NCBI GenBank assembly: GCA_037447655.1 | Contig: JBBHKE010001723.1 | Location: 1-38,953, forward strand | Length of the DNA: 38,953 nt | Direction of reading: 5' to 3' | Source: Zygnema cylindricum | Taxonomy: Eukaryota; Streptophyta; Zygnematophyceae; Zygnematales; Zygnemataceae | In this document: in pieces, positions 9,780 to 18,669 of the stretch | Position numbering within the stretch: the first letter of the stretch is position 1 | Layout: each line of letters begins with the position of its first letter | Program-made: the position numbers and the translations under genes | Notes under the pieces: model-generated | What the model was told of the DNA's origin: nothing | Database searches by the model: none | The model's input: the letters and a program-made list of their open reading frames with translations, nothing else

Positions 9780-9939
9780 ACTATTTCAAACTGCACTATA
9801 TTACAGTTATTAACCCTAATATGAAAGTACCTCAAACAACGTTAAAAACAATTTAATATTATTAACTCTATTTAAGAATTTGGGTCAAAGTTTGGGGGCA
9901 CCGAATTAGTGTTATTAACGCTAATAGCGATTCAAGTTG
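9780..9939. mobile_element. MITE, right end well defined, left end unclear
   Basis: The right TIR runs from about 9888 to 9939 (TTTGGGGGCACCGAATTAG..TTAACGCTAATAGCGATTC) and is followed by TA at 9940-9941. It faces the left TIR of the next element in a near-palindrome centred at about 9943. The left boundary is too degraded to place. Confidence 0.5.
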
Positions 9940-9946
9940 TACTGTA

Positions 9947-10099
9947 CACCGCGATTAGCAATTAGAGTAACATACGCTAATTCCGTCACCCCAAATTTTG
10001 ACTCTATCATCAAAAATAGAGAACATTATTCTAAATTATTCTTTACGTTATTTAAGGTAACTTTTTGAATGAGCGTTAATAGCTCTAATGCAGTGCGGT
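9947..10099. mobile_element. MITE, about 153 bp
   Basis: The left TIR CACCGCGATTAGCAATTAGAG..GCTAATTCCGTCACCCC follows TA at 9945-9946. The right end is a degraded GCGTTAATAGCTCTAAT..GCGG near 10099. It belongs to the same family as 10434-10632. Confidence 0.55.
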
Positions 10100-10433
10100 T
10101 TTAAATAGTGTGGCGTACGGTTGGTGTTTGACCGTGCAAAAGTGTACTTTATTAAGTAAAAAAGTACATATAATGGTTAAATACAGGTCGTTATCATGTA
10201 ACTGCGTTTAAACAAACCGCGTAGTGCAAACGTCATAGTGACGATAAACTGTACGTTTTGTCAGATTGTGTACGAATACCTAATTTACAGTAGAGATATT
10301 CAGCGCGTCAAATTAGTATACTTAAATAAATTAGAGTAAATTCCTTTTTGAAAAAGTTATATCACACAAATTAGAGTGCATAACTCTATTTTTTTTTTTC
10401 TCATTTTATACTCTAATTACGATTCGCGGTGTA
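10100..10433. other. AT-rich segment ending in a MITE right terminus
   Basis: The end CTCTAATTACGATTCGCGGTG (to 10431) plus TA is a right terminus of the same MITE family. Its partner left end is not recognisable. The middle is AT-rich without genes. Confidence 0.4.
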
Positions 10434-10632
10434 CACCACTAATCGCTATTAGCGTTAACAAATTATAAGAGTAAAGAAAAAATTAGCGTCATTCATTCTA
10501 ATTTAGTGCCGAGAGACGTGGCAGATAATGGTCCACGTCCTTAAATAGTGTAATTTATTCTATTTAAGGTATCGATCTCAAAATTTTGGGGCGCCGAATT
10601 AGCGTGATTAATCCTAAAAGCGATTCTCGGTG
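10434..10632. mobile_element. TA-flanked MITE, 199 bp
   Basis: The left end CACCACTAATCGCTATTAGCGTTAA follows TA (10432-10433). The right end GGGGCGCCGAATTAGCGTGATTAA..GCGATTCTCGGTG precedes TA (10633-10634). The interior is non-coding and includes inverted CCTTAAATA/TATTTAAGG words. TIRs and TA duplication match the micro-MITE at 8477. Confidence 0.75.
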
Positions 10633-10644
10633 TAGTGTCGTGAA

Positions 10645-11556
10645 GTGTATCGAGAGCACCTTTTCGATATTCGATATGCAACTATTTTAAGTTTTCGATA
10701 ATCGATAGATCGTCTCGATATTATCGAGAAGCTCACTATCTCGATATTTAACCGAAATATTGGCTTGATGTGCAGATATATTTATACCGCGATAAATCGA
10801 AGCGACATTGGGTTGCCAACAAATTTTCAAACCTCCCTCCTCCTCCTCGGCGAGGGACATTTACAATACGATTTACCGTACACTATTTTCGTACAACAGC
10901 CGTACGGGCCCCCACTTCCCACCAAATGTATCGCGATAATTTTCATTGGTCCCCAAGGAACATATCGAGCCATTTGACCGTTCAGTATTGGATATATCGA
11001 ATATCGAATTTATGGTGATAAAAAAATTGCAAACACACAACATTAGCTATTACCCTTTACGACGCTTAGAAGCTTCAATGTTTTGATATCTAAATATTAC
11101 TATCTATGAAATTTAAACATCCAAATGTACACCTTTAAATATTTCGATATTCATCACAACAAATGTCTACACACAAAAGTATTTAGATTTCTAAAAGGCA
11201 TTCGCCATAAAAACCTTATGAAAAGCTTCGTAAGCTTAAACTAGACGCTTAGATTTTCAAAATCGATAAAAATGTTCAAATGTTCAGATGTCTACAATTT
11301 GACCTTTGTACATAAAAAGAAGTTTAACTTTTTAATAGGTACTTACTACAAATAAGAATTTCAATCAGAAATTTAATAGGAAACATATATTTCAACTTAG
11401 ATATTTAATTATAGTTTAGCATTTCAATTTGACCTTTGATACGAAATTAATATATATATCTATGTATTTGATCATCACTTTATATTGAAATTAAATATAT
11501 ATGCAACCAAACAAATCTCGTGACAAAGCTCTGTGAGATTATTCAAATCTTTCCCA
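10645..11556. repeat. Segmental repeat, copy 2 (direct, matches 2383-3232)
   Basis: It is collinear with copy 1 from GTGTATCGAG through the TTTCCCA end, with a 40-50 bp insertion near 10800-10860 relative to copy 1. It contains the same TCGATA-rich head and AT-rich tail. Copy 3 of the LRR-flank module follows directly. Confidence 0.7.
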
Positions 11557-11965
11557 GGATGGGAGAGAGAGGATAGGATAGAGAGGATAAGTGACAGACA
11601 GTGGAAGAGAGAGATTGCGGAGGCAGTATGGCAGAGTAATTCGCAACAAGTGGAGGCGTTATATATTTCTTATTGAAATATTGGTATTTGGGAGGTGTCA
11701 AAATTTTTGTTGTCGTACTAGTTCGTACAAATTATCCGTTCGTAAAATTTAAAAGAGCTCACTTGTCAGTTCCTGCGGAGGTCGAATGGTAATGTGACTC
11801 ACAAAAAAAGAATAGAAAGCAAACAAGGAACCGTAGTGATACTCATTCGCGAGGCAATTGCTTCAATTTTTTCTCATCGAGGTGGGATGTCATCCACAAA
11901 AAAAAGAGTGGCGACACGTTGGATGATTAAGCTACGTGTCATGATGGACTACCAACAAAATTCCC
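11557..11965. repeat. Triplicated module, copy 3 (empty-site version)
   Basis: It runs without interruption from the GA-rich tract through TTGCGGAGGCAG, TTTGGGAGGTGTCAAA and CACTTGTCAGTTCC, across the empty TA site at 11834-11835, into TGTCATCCACA and GATGGACTACCAAC. It ends where copia RT sequence starts at about 11962. No LRR coding sequence accompanies it. Confidence 0.8.
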
Positions 11966-12747
11966 AAATCATCCACATAGACAACTATATAAATCACCCC
12001 ATCTTCTCGTTCCATAAAATAGATAGAGTGATCTGAACTACTCTTTTTGTAAATCCCAGATTAGTCAAAATTTCATCTAATTTCAGATTCCACCGACGTG
12101 GAGCCTGTTTCAACCTATACAAAGATTTCAAGATTTCAACAGTTTAAAAACCAGATTTTCTTTCCCTTTATCCGCATAGCCTTCACATAGATTTCCTCTT
12201 CTTTATTCCTATGCAAAAAGACGGTTTTCACATCCATTTGGTGCAATTCCATATCCTCAATTGCTTCTTGAGATAGAAGTATTCTAACAGTCTGAAAACA
12301 AACCACGGGTGAGAAATTTTCTTCATAATCTATGCCATCTTTTTTACTATACCCTTTAACAACAAGCCTAGCCATATACCTCTCAATTGTGTTATATGTA
12401 TTCAGCTTAACTTTAATGACCCACTTACAACCGATTGCTTTTCGATTAGAAGGAAGTTCCACAAGCTCTCAAGTTTTAGCTTCCATGATAAATTTGATTT
12501 TATCATTTGCTGTTGAGATCTCATGGTCTTTTTCTGGAAACAAAAAAAAGGCTTTCCTGGATGGTGAGAGGCTCCCTTGAGTTGGCAGAAAAAACATACT
12601 GAACTTGATCACCTCTCTGCCGGCTGCTTTGTCTTTTTCCCCCCGGAATATTTGAAGCGGGAATTGTTGGAACTCATCGCCTCGGAGGTGGAGGAGGTGG
12701 ACGAGGTAGAGGAGGTGGAGGAGAAGAAAGAGGTGTAGCAGCTGCAT
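11960..12747 (-). pseudogene. Copia-type reverse transcriptase fragment
   Basis: The minus strand encodes the N-terminal part of a Ty1/copia reverse transcriptase. Recognisable motifs in order are E-x-x-T-W-E-L-V, G-C-K-W-V-x-K, YNTIERYMARLV-K-G, D-Y-E-E-x-F-S-P-V-V, HQMDVKT-x-F-L-H, E-E-I-Y, then in another frame L-K-Q-A-P-R-x-W and the catalytic YVDD (around 11968-11982). Stops and frame changes break it, and the C-terminal half and RNase H are absent. The clean open part is 12136-12462 (108 codons). The upstream end (12469-12747) matches the integrase-RT linker poorly and includes a serine-coding GGAGGT-type simple repeat. It is a dead remnant of an older family than elements A and B. Confidence 0.85.
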
Positions 12748-14001
12748 GCTGTTGAGGGCCTGTGTTGTAATTTGAAATCAATATATTCAATAGATAGGGT
12801 TATGAGATGAGACAAAAAAGACTTAAAATATTTTCTAAGTAGTTTTATGTAATACTTACCTTAATTAGTATTACAGTAGCAAAAGTACAGAAGAGTGTAT
12901 TGTACCTTTGCAGGATTTATGGAGTGGCGCCGACACGCGTCACGCAGTAGACAATTGGAATGGGCGGATCAGACGGAATGAATGTGGTCTGGATACTTCC
13001 GAAAATATATGGTTTGGTATTTTTAGAATCGTACGGATATCTTGGAAATATATGCTACGCGACATTTCTATGATCATTAATTGGAAACGTCTGGATATTT
13101 CGGAAATGTTTTGTATGGTACGTTTCATGGTCAGTGATTTCAAGTCGTGTCGACGGACGCGATTCACTAAGGACACATGGGACCACAAGTGACAAAGCAT
13201 GATTCACGAGGGACCACAAGTGACGAAGTACTCAGGTGCTTCGTACTACACTACGACAGTCGGTTGGACTTTAGCGACCATCGTGACTAAGCACTTGGAA
13301 CTTTTATTTTACGGTCCACCATCTAAAAATATTTAATTAACATAGTTTTGTAGTTTAGTGTAATAAAAATTAGTGTTTCACTAATTAGGTTTTCTGGAAA
13401 ATAATAATTATGTTTTTGGAGGTACTTACGTTAAAGTAAAGTACAGGCTAGATACTTTGTCATTAGTCAGGATAGTGTTGTTTTTGAAGATTTAGTTTCG
13501 TGTGTACGTGAAATTTGGTGCGCACGTGACGTTTCGTGCATAAATATTTACCTGATGTACTGTGGAGGTTTGAAGAGATTTGTGGATCGGGGGATTAAGT
13601 GTGTGAGTGAAATTAAAAGGACGTAAGGAACAAATTGAGTGGCGCGGAATGAGCTAGGAAATGGACGGCGGATCGCGAAGCGATCCGACGATGATTTGAA
13701 ATATTTTAAGTATTTGAAATGAACGCTGGCCATACAAAACATTAAGCGACAGGCTCATTTATAGCAAAGGACGCCGTCGGTACGGAGAGTCTTATTTGAC
13801 AAGTGTACTTTAGTTTTGACTGGCGGAATTTATGGTGAAGCACGTGATTTCGGCTGTATAATATATTTGACAAGTGGACGTGGATTCACTTCGCGAAGTC
13901 GTGGGATATTTGACGACTCGCGTGGATTTTTGTTTGGATTTTTGTGACCACGCGGCGCGACTTCAACGGTGCCAAATAAGAGTTACGGACGGCGAGTAAA
14001 G
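12748..14001. other. Intergenic, no gene recognised
   Basis: Several small frames on both strands have no recognisable domain. A short direct repeat GGGACCACAAGTGAC-AAG occurs at about 13169 and 13206. Overlapping open frames at 12908-13192 (plus) and 12940-13200 (minus) are in a low-stop region but show no protein features. Confidence 0.5.
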
Positions 14002-14002
14002 T

Positions 14003-14233
14003 GTTGTGCATGAGAGACCAGAAAGAGCGAACATGCATCAGAACCAGCAAAGTCATGTGGACAACCATATATACAAACGAAAAATGAATGAGAAAGAGAA
14101 AAACGTATACACCATGAGAAAGAATAAAGGGGGAAATGACCCAAAGAGAGAAAGGGGAAGAATACTCCCCTAGAGTGAAGTGGACAGAGAGAAGGGGAAG
14201 AATACTCCCCTATAGTGAGTGGACCCAATAATT
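14003..14233. repeat. 231-bp direct repeat, left copy
   Basis: It matches 15443-15673 with about 14 substitutions and no length change. It contains ACCATATATACAAACG, GAAGAATACTCCCCT twice, and CCTATAGTGAGTGGACCCAATAATT at its right edge. On the minus strand it can be framed as TGGG..RACA, an LTR-like 5'-TG..CA-3'. No 5-bp target duplication was found. Confidence 0.85.
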
Positions 14234-15442
14234 GCCAGGAGGTAGCCACTAGGCTCTCTGGTCTTTATCACATTCCCTACAAGAGTTATCTCGTTACGAC
14301 AGCAAAGCAAGAAATATTCAAACCGGAACAAGGGAAAATCCAATTCCGATCAAAAATACACTCCTTCCAAGCCAACCGAAATACAAACAAGACACAAACA
14401 CACAACCAAACCGTCAAGCTGCCCGAGGAAGGCACAGCAAGGTACAGATGTGCTCCCCCACGATCTCTAATTCCACACTTCCATCAAAAGACCAAGTTTG
14501 GAGGGAAACCTTCCGGACGTGGCCTTAGGCCGTGTGGATTAAAAACGTGGGCAGAAATAAAAGGGGAAATGTTCTTAACCTATCTAGCCTCTACAACTAG
14601 CAAGGAAGGAGGAGAAAGATACGTGGGCAATCGGTGAGAGAGAGCAAGAGAAAAGCTCCGTTGCCAAGAGAAAATTCTTGTCCAAAAGCTAAATTCTCTA
14701 AGTCTGAGAATTAGGCTAAGTAAGAGCTACGCTAGGCCTAAGCAAAATTAGCCTACGTCTAGTCTACTTTACATGCATGAAACTACTTAAGATGTTGGCC
14801 AATAGGCGGCCAACATCGTCTGGCGTACGCCTGACATAATCCACCGTCCGAGGGTAAAAACCCTCCCTAACTACATGTGCGCGCGAACCTACATGGGTTC
14901 GCGACTTAAATAAAATATGATATATCGAAGCGTTGCTCGAAAATCGCGATACGCCTCCAAACGATACTTCGCGTCAATACTCCCAAAATCGCGTGCATAC
15001 GCACGAAACAATAAATACGGCACGAAATAAAAGGTCTAGCACAAAATACTCGAAATCACGTCACGTCGCCCAAACAATGTTTCGCATCCAACTTTGAAAA
15101 TCGTGTACCTACGCACGAAATAAAACATATCGCACGAAATTAGTACCTTTCAACGAAAAACTGAAAATATGAATCGGAATTAATTTGCAAGTGCGAACCA
15201 AAATTATGCGCGCGTGCCAAAATCGTGCGTGCATGCATAAAACCGCGCGTGCATGCATAAAACCGAGCGCGCATGCCTTAAATTGCGCGTGCATACAAAA
15301 TATCGCGCGTGCGTGCAGAATACCGCACGTACGTGAGAAATACTGCGCGTGCGTGAGAAATACGGCGCGTGCGTGCAAAATACCGAGCATGCGTGCATGA
15401 TAACGTGAGCGCGAGCAGCCGACGCGATACGGCATGACAGCT
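14234..15442. other. Interior between the 231-bp direct repeats
   Basis: About 1.2 kb without a convincing gene. A 140-codon plus-strand frame (14215-14637) starts inside the repeat and has no recognisable domain. Clear hairpins are GATGTTGGCC/GGCCAACATC at 14791-14817, the palindrome GGCGTACGCC at 14822-14831, and CGCGAACC/GGTTCGCG at 14882-14903. CG-rich, loosely periodic DNA from about 14930 leads into the minisatellite. Confidence 0.5.
15188..15420. repeat. 20-bp minisatellite, about 11 units
   Basis: Units of 19-21 bp have the form AAAAT-A-C-GCGCGTGCGTGC, alternating a short A-tract with a purine-pyrimidine alternating GCGCGTGCGTGC block. Units differ by a few bases. Long open frames in several phases across it are a by-product of the period. 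Confidence 0.9.
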
Positions 15443-15673
15443 GTCGTGCATGAGAGACCCGAAAGAGCGAACTTGCATCAGAACCAGCAAAGTCATGTGG
15501 ACAACCATATATACAAACGAAAAATGAAAGAGAAAGAGAAAAACGTATACACCGTGAGAAAGAATAAAGGGGGAAATGACCTAAAGAGAGAAAGGGGAAG
15601 AATACTCCCTTAGAGTGAAGTCGACAAAGAGAAGGGGAAGAATACTCCCCTATAGTGAGTGGACCCAATAATT
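15443..15673. repeat. 231-bp direct repeat, right copy
   Basis: Partner of 14003-14233, 1440 bp away. On the minus strand it directly follows a run of G (CTGGGGGGGGG, 15674-15684) just downstream of the Gypsy-type protease stop. This would fit a polypurine tract and 3' LTR of that element, but no matching 5' LTR was found. Confidence 0.8.
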
Positions 15674-15688
15674 CCCCCCCCCAGCTTC

Positions 15689-16762
15689 TTAGCCTGTAGA
15701 GGAGCTGGTCAACACAACTGAGGGTTCAGAAAAAATATAGAGGCAGCAATGATCAGCAGGGTTGAAAGATAATGGAGAAGAAAGGCACTCCATGTGAAAC
15801 CCTTGATCACCACCTGTACATGTATACACCCTCTGCAAACTCAACATCCCGTTAGTATCGCTGTCCACCACATGGAGAATGTGTGGAGAGACCTTGGTGT
15901 GGATGGTATCCAAGAGATGACGCGAGTCGATGAGAAAACCGGGCTCACCGAAACCATCTCGCAAAGCTGGGGTGAGTGGAAGGATCCTTTTTGGGAAAAG
16001 AGAGTCGCAATTGTCTTCCCTAAAGTCGATACTGGAAAATGCAGGGAGAGCAGAAGCCAAATGTGCCATGGTGGGCAACGACTTGCGAGCAGAGACAAGA
16101 AGGAGGCAAATTTTGCGTCGCGGAAAATTAGAGGGGCGGTAGGAGAAGGTCTGATCATGCATATCTACTCCCCCACCGATTTGGAAGATAACATCTTGTC
16201 CCACTAAGCATTCGTAGTCGTTGCATTTGGTGACCAATGCTCGGACAGAAACCTCCACAGACTCACTATCGGTTCCGTCGTGAAACCGAAAGACAAGCGG
16301 GTCTTTGGTATTTCCAAGCACCGGCTCCGTGGTACCGGCTGAAGTGAGAAGCCGCGTAGACGTGGCTTTGAGCTTGTCTGCTGTCAGACTAAGCTTGAGC
16401 GCAAATCCGGATACAAGGATCACGGGTTTGGCTCCGGTGTCTATGAGAGGGAGAGGAGGAGCAACACCATTGGCAGAGAAGGACTTTTGAGAATTGTCCA
16501 GGAAACTGATGTGAGGATCAAGGTCACGGCGCTCATCCGCAGTAACTGGCTGAATAGCTGAAAGACTACGATTCAGTTGCAACGCCCTCAAAGCGACGGC
16601 TGCAGCGAACTCGTCAACAAGGGGAGAGGCTTTGGGAACCTCATAAGGAAAAGGAGAGGCCCTCGAGACTTCCTCAATCATGGCAGAAAGGATGCTTAGT
16701 CGTTCTTTGACTCGGTGAGCATCATGTATGGTACTATCCAAAATGGTGAGAGCTTCAGCCAC
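15689..16762 (-). CDS. Gypsy-type retropepsin with PHD-like C-terminus
   Basis: 357 codons in which the first codon as drawn is GTG, so this is a frame entered from gag rather than an independent gene. About 100 residues of linker are followed by an aspartic protease: D-T-G-A at about 108-111 in PLPLIDTGAKPVILVSGF, a second conserved block CLVGQDVIFQIGGGVDM at about 195, then FSYRPSNFP. The last 50 residues, YTCTGGDQGFHMECLSSPL plus trailing Cys/His, resemble a degenerate PHD finger (C-x2-C..H-M-x-C-L-x-x-P-L). It overlaps the gag frame at 16696-16762 in the -1 frame, the usual gag-pol arrangement. No reverse transcriptase, RNase H or integrase follows before the 231-bp repeat. The product would be a cytoplasmic polyprotein protease of a Metaviridae-type element; activity is unknown. 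Confidence 0.7.
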   Translation of the reverse strand: MAEALTILDSTIHDAHRVKERLSILSAMIEEVSRASPFPYEVPKASPLVDEFAAAVALRALQLNRSLSAIQPVTADERRDLDPHISFLDNSQKSFSANGVAPPLPLIDTGAKPVILVSGFALKLSLTADKLKATSTRLLTSAGTTEPVLGNTKDPLVFRFHDGTDSESVEVSVRALVTKCNDYECLVGQDVIFQIGGGVDMHDQTFSYRPSNFPRRKICLLLVSARKSLPTMAHLASALPAFSSIDFREDNCDSLFPKRILPLTPALRDGFGEPGFLIDSRHLLDTIHTKVSPHILHVVDSDTNGMLSLQRVYTCTGGDQGFHMECLSSPLSFNPADHCCLYIFSEPSVVLTSSSTG

Positions 16763-17571
16763 AATGGAAGAAGTTGTGTATGGTAGAGGAGAGAGAGAGA
16801 TACTTTCTCGAAAGAAAGTGGAATACCGGAATTCTGTAATTTACCGTCCCGATTGTGATCAGGCGAGCCCTTATCAAAAGTAGCTGCTTGTTGTTGGACA
16901 GTTGAATCCCGGAGGACTCGACTAACCAACGATGGCGTGTGGACAACTGTCCTTGCCATCCCCGTGAACTGGGGTTTCATTTCGGCCATGTAGGCAGCGA
17001 ATTGCTCCTTCATCTTGGCGGCCATCATGACTTGTAACTCGGCCTTTTCCCTCTCTCTTCGAGAGATCTTAGGCGGAGTCGCCTCTTTCTCTGTCTCGGT
17101 AGGAGGAGTAACCGGCTTGGCAGAACGGGCGGGAATTCCACCGTTCAGAATCTGATTCTGATAGAAAAAATTAGGATCCTTAACGTGGCAACGGTGGACA
17201 TAATGTCCCTTCTGGTTGCAATGGTTGCATGTGGCCGACTTATCCGGGCACATGCGGGCATCGTGCCCCGTGTTTCCACATCGGAAAAACAATCGGTCTT
17301 TGGACTTAAATGGTGGATTTCCCATGGCAGGCGTCTTTGGAGGCCTATTAGAAGGCCACGGGTTCCTAGGTGGAGGAAGTGGGGAAGCGACTTCCGAATG
17401 GTCATGAGCTTCCCACCAACATGATTGCATCTCATATTTTACCGCATATTGAGCGGCTTGATCAAATGTAAATTTCAGACTGTAAGTCTGAGTGAGATGA
17501 CTTTGAATAAAACGTTTCGATTGATTTGGAAACTGTCCAACAAATTTTTTAACATCTACAGCATCGGACAT
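16696..17571 (-). CDS. Gypsy-type Gag, C-terminal part with zinc knuckles
   Basis: 291 codons. It starts with the end of a retrotransposon Gag core (D-V-K-K-F-V-G-Q-F-P..F-T-F-D-Q-A-A-Q-Y-A), a proline-rich stretch, and then two nucleocapsid knuckles. The first is F-x-x-C-G-N-T-G-H-D-A-R-M-C, where the leading cysteine appears replaced by F. The second, CNHCNQKGHYVHRC, is an intact C-x2-C-x4-H-x4-C. A coiled, charged segment follows (RREREKAELQVMMAAKMKE). It packages element RNA in related elements. The Gag core continues upstream in other frames (to 18473), so the ATG at 17571 is only the first one after a break. Confidence 0.75.
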   Translation of the reverse strand: MSDAVDVKKFVGQFPNQSKRFIQSHLTQTYSLKFTFDQAAQYAVKYEMQSCWWEAHDHSEVASPLPPPRNPWPSNRPPKTPAMGNPPFKSKDRLFFRCGNTGHDARMCPDKSATCNHCNQKGHYVHRCHVKDPNFFYQNQILNGGIPARSAKPVTPPTETEKEATPPKISRREREKAELQVMMAAKMKEQFAAYMAEMKPQFTGMARTVVHTPSLVSRVLRDSTVQQQAATFDKGSPDHNRDGKLQNSGIPLSFEKVSLSLLYHTQLLPLWLKLSPFWIVPYMMLTESKND

Positions 17572-18473
17572 TAGGTCCGGTAAAGCTTCTCACAAAGTCT
17601 TCCTGCGAGCACGTAAAGCAGGGGCGGTTTCTCCTGGTTTACGCGTGAAATTCATCAATTCTTTGCCTGATCGGGGTTTTGCATCCGATACTCGGCTTTT
17701 AAGAAATCGAACATAACAGATAGTGGATCCCGCAACGGAATTATCATCCCTGGTCGTTCTGGGACGGCAGCACAAGCGGCCACACCATATTGGCGAGGAA
17801 TTTCTGGGACTGCGCGAATTAGTACAACACCTTGGGCATCTAAGACCTTGGGAAAGCGGCCTGGAATGGAATATCCGCTTGACCTATGACCTCAGGTGTA
17901 CCAGCAAAAGAAGGGGATAATTCTGTCATCGCGAGTATAGCATCATACTTACTGGAATATAATGTAAGGGCCAAACCTCTGAGGTACCGGCCAAGAAGAG
18001 AAAATGCCACACGAAGATTAAATCGATCTTGATAGCGAAATGCCAAAATCACGCATTTTGGTATTATAGAGCATACGGAAATGGGATAAAGACATGGTAT
18101 CTTTCATCCCCGAAAAGCAAAATTGCATTTTCCTCATGCCCCCTTCTAAAGAGGAAGCCATGTCGTTAAAGGAAGAATGCACTAGTGGTTCCAAATTTGG
18201 ACCAACCGAAAACGGAAATGTGAGAGGATGGGGAAATATTTCCTCTGAAAAGTCTCCTTCGGTTCTATCTAGGTATGACTTAGAGGAAACCCATGATAAT
18301 GAGGAATCTGTGGTCAATACCAACCGAACTGACGGAGAATCAGGGTCCGCAACCGAAAATAGGGCGTCCGTAGACTCGGAGAAACTGGAAAGATCTAACT
18401 GCAGTGATCGGAAAATTGTCTCGCTGCGGGTAGATCCGGATTGATAACGTAAGTTATCCCAATCGGTGGGCAT
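17572..18473 (-). pseudogene. Gypsy-type Gag, broken N-terminal part
   Basis: Three frames carry what was one Gag N-terminus: 18473-18018 (MPTDWDNLRY..), 18052-17840 (F-x-L-L-G-R-Y-L-R-G-L-A-L-T-L-Y, the Gag core helix pattern) and 17775-17590 (ELMNFTRKPGETAPALRARR, matching the retrotransposon Gag family). At least two frameshifts and a stop separate them. The first ATG lies in TTTATGCCCACC, which resembles but does not match the copia primer site seen in this window. Confidence 0.7.
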
Positions 18474-18664
18474 AAACGAAGAGAAAACCCTCGATTACGA
18501 CTATGAGAGCACGGAACGGCCTAATCGAGGTGCGTCAAATGGAAAGCCAAACCACACAACACAAGTCAACACGCAAAGTCTCTATCAAGACACGGTGGTC
18601 ATATCTAGCGTGAAGCCGGAATACCAAAACCTCTACCCTGCAAACAATGGAGCAAGGCTGAAGG
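18474..18664. other. Leader or LTR part upstream of the Gypsy-type gag, cut by element A
   Basis: On the minus strand this lies just upstream of the gag start. It contains the 9-bp hairpin CCTCGATTA/TAATCGAGG (18489-18497 with 18522-18530). It was continuous with 31472 onward before element A inserted, as the GCCAG duplication shows. Whether it is LTR or leader cannot be decided. Confidence 0.45.
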
Positions 18665-18669
18665 GCCAG
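18665..18669. repeat. Target-site duplication of element A (left)
   Basis: GCCAG, identical to 31467-31471, directly abuts the TG terminus of the left LTR. Confidence 0.9.

Noticed and set aside
12908-13200. Overlapping 94- and 86-codon frames on opposite strands
   Set aside because: No domain or repeat support on either strand; overlapping frames in a low-stop stretch.
14211-14228. Phage T7-type promoter (CCTATAGTGAGT resembles its reverse complement), also near 15650
   Set aside because: Only about 12-13 of 18 positions match, both copies are inside a genomic repeat, and no vector sequence flanks them.
14215-14637. 140-codon plus-strand gene
   Set aside because: It starts inside the 231-bp repeat, has no recognisable motif, and the equivalent frame is not kept after the other repeat copy.
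15188-15420. Histidine/cysteine-rich protein in the minisatellite frames
   Set aside because: Long frames arise in several phases purely from the 20-bp period; no start context or homology.
18462-18476. Half-tRNA primer site for the Gypsy-type element (GTTTATGCCCACC)
   Set aside because: It lacks two bases of the ATGGGCCCACC core and does not adjoin a recognisable LTR end, so chance similarity around an ATG cannot be excluded.
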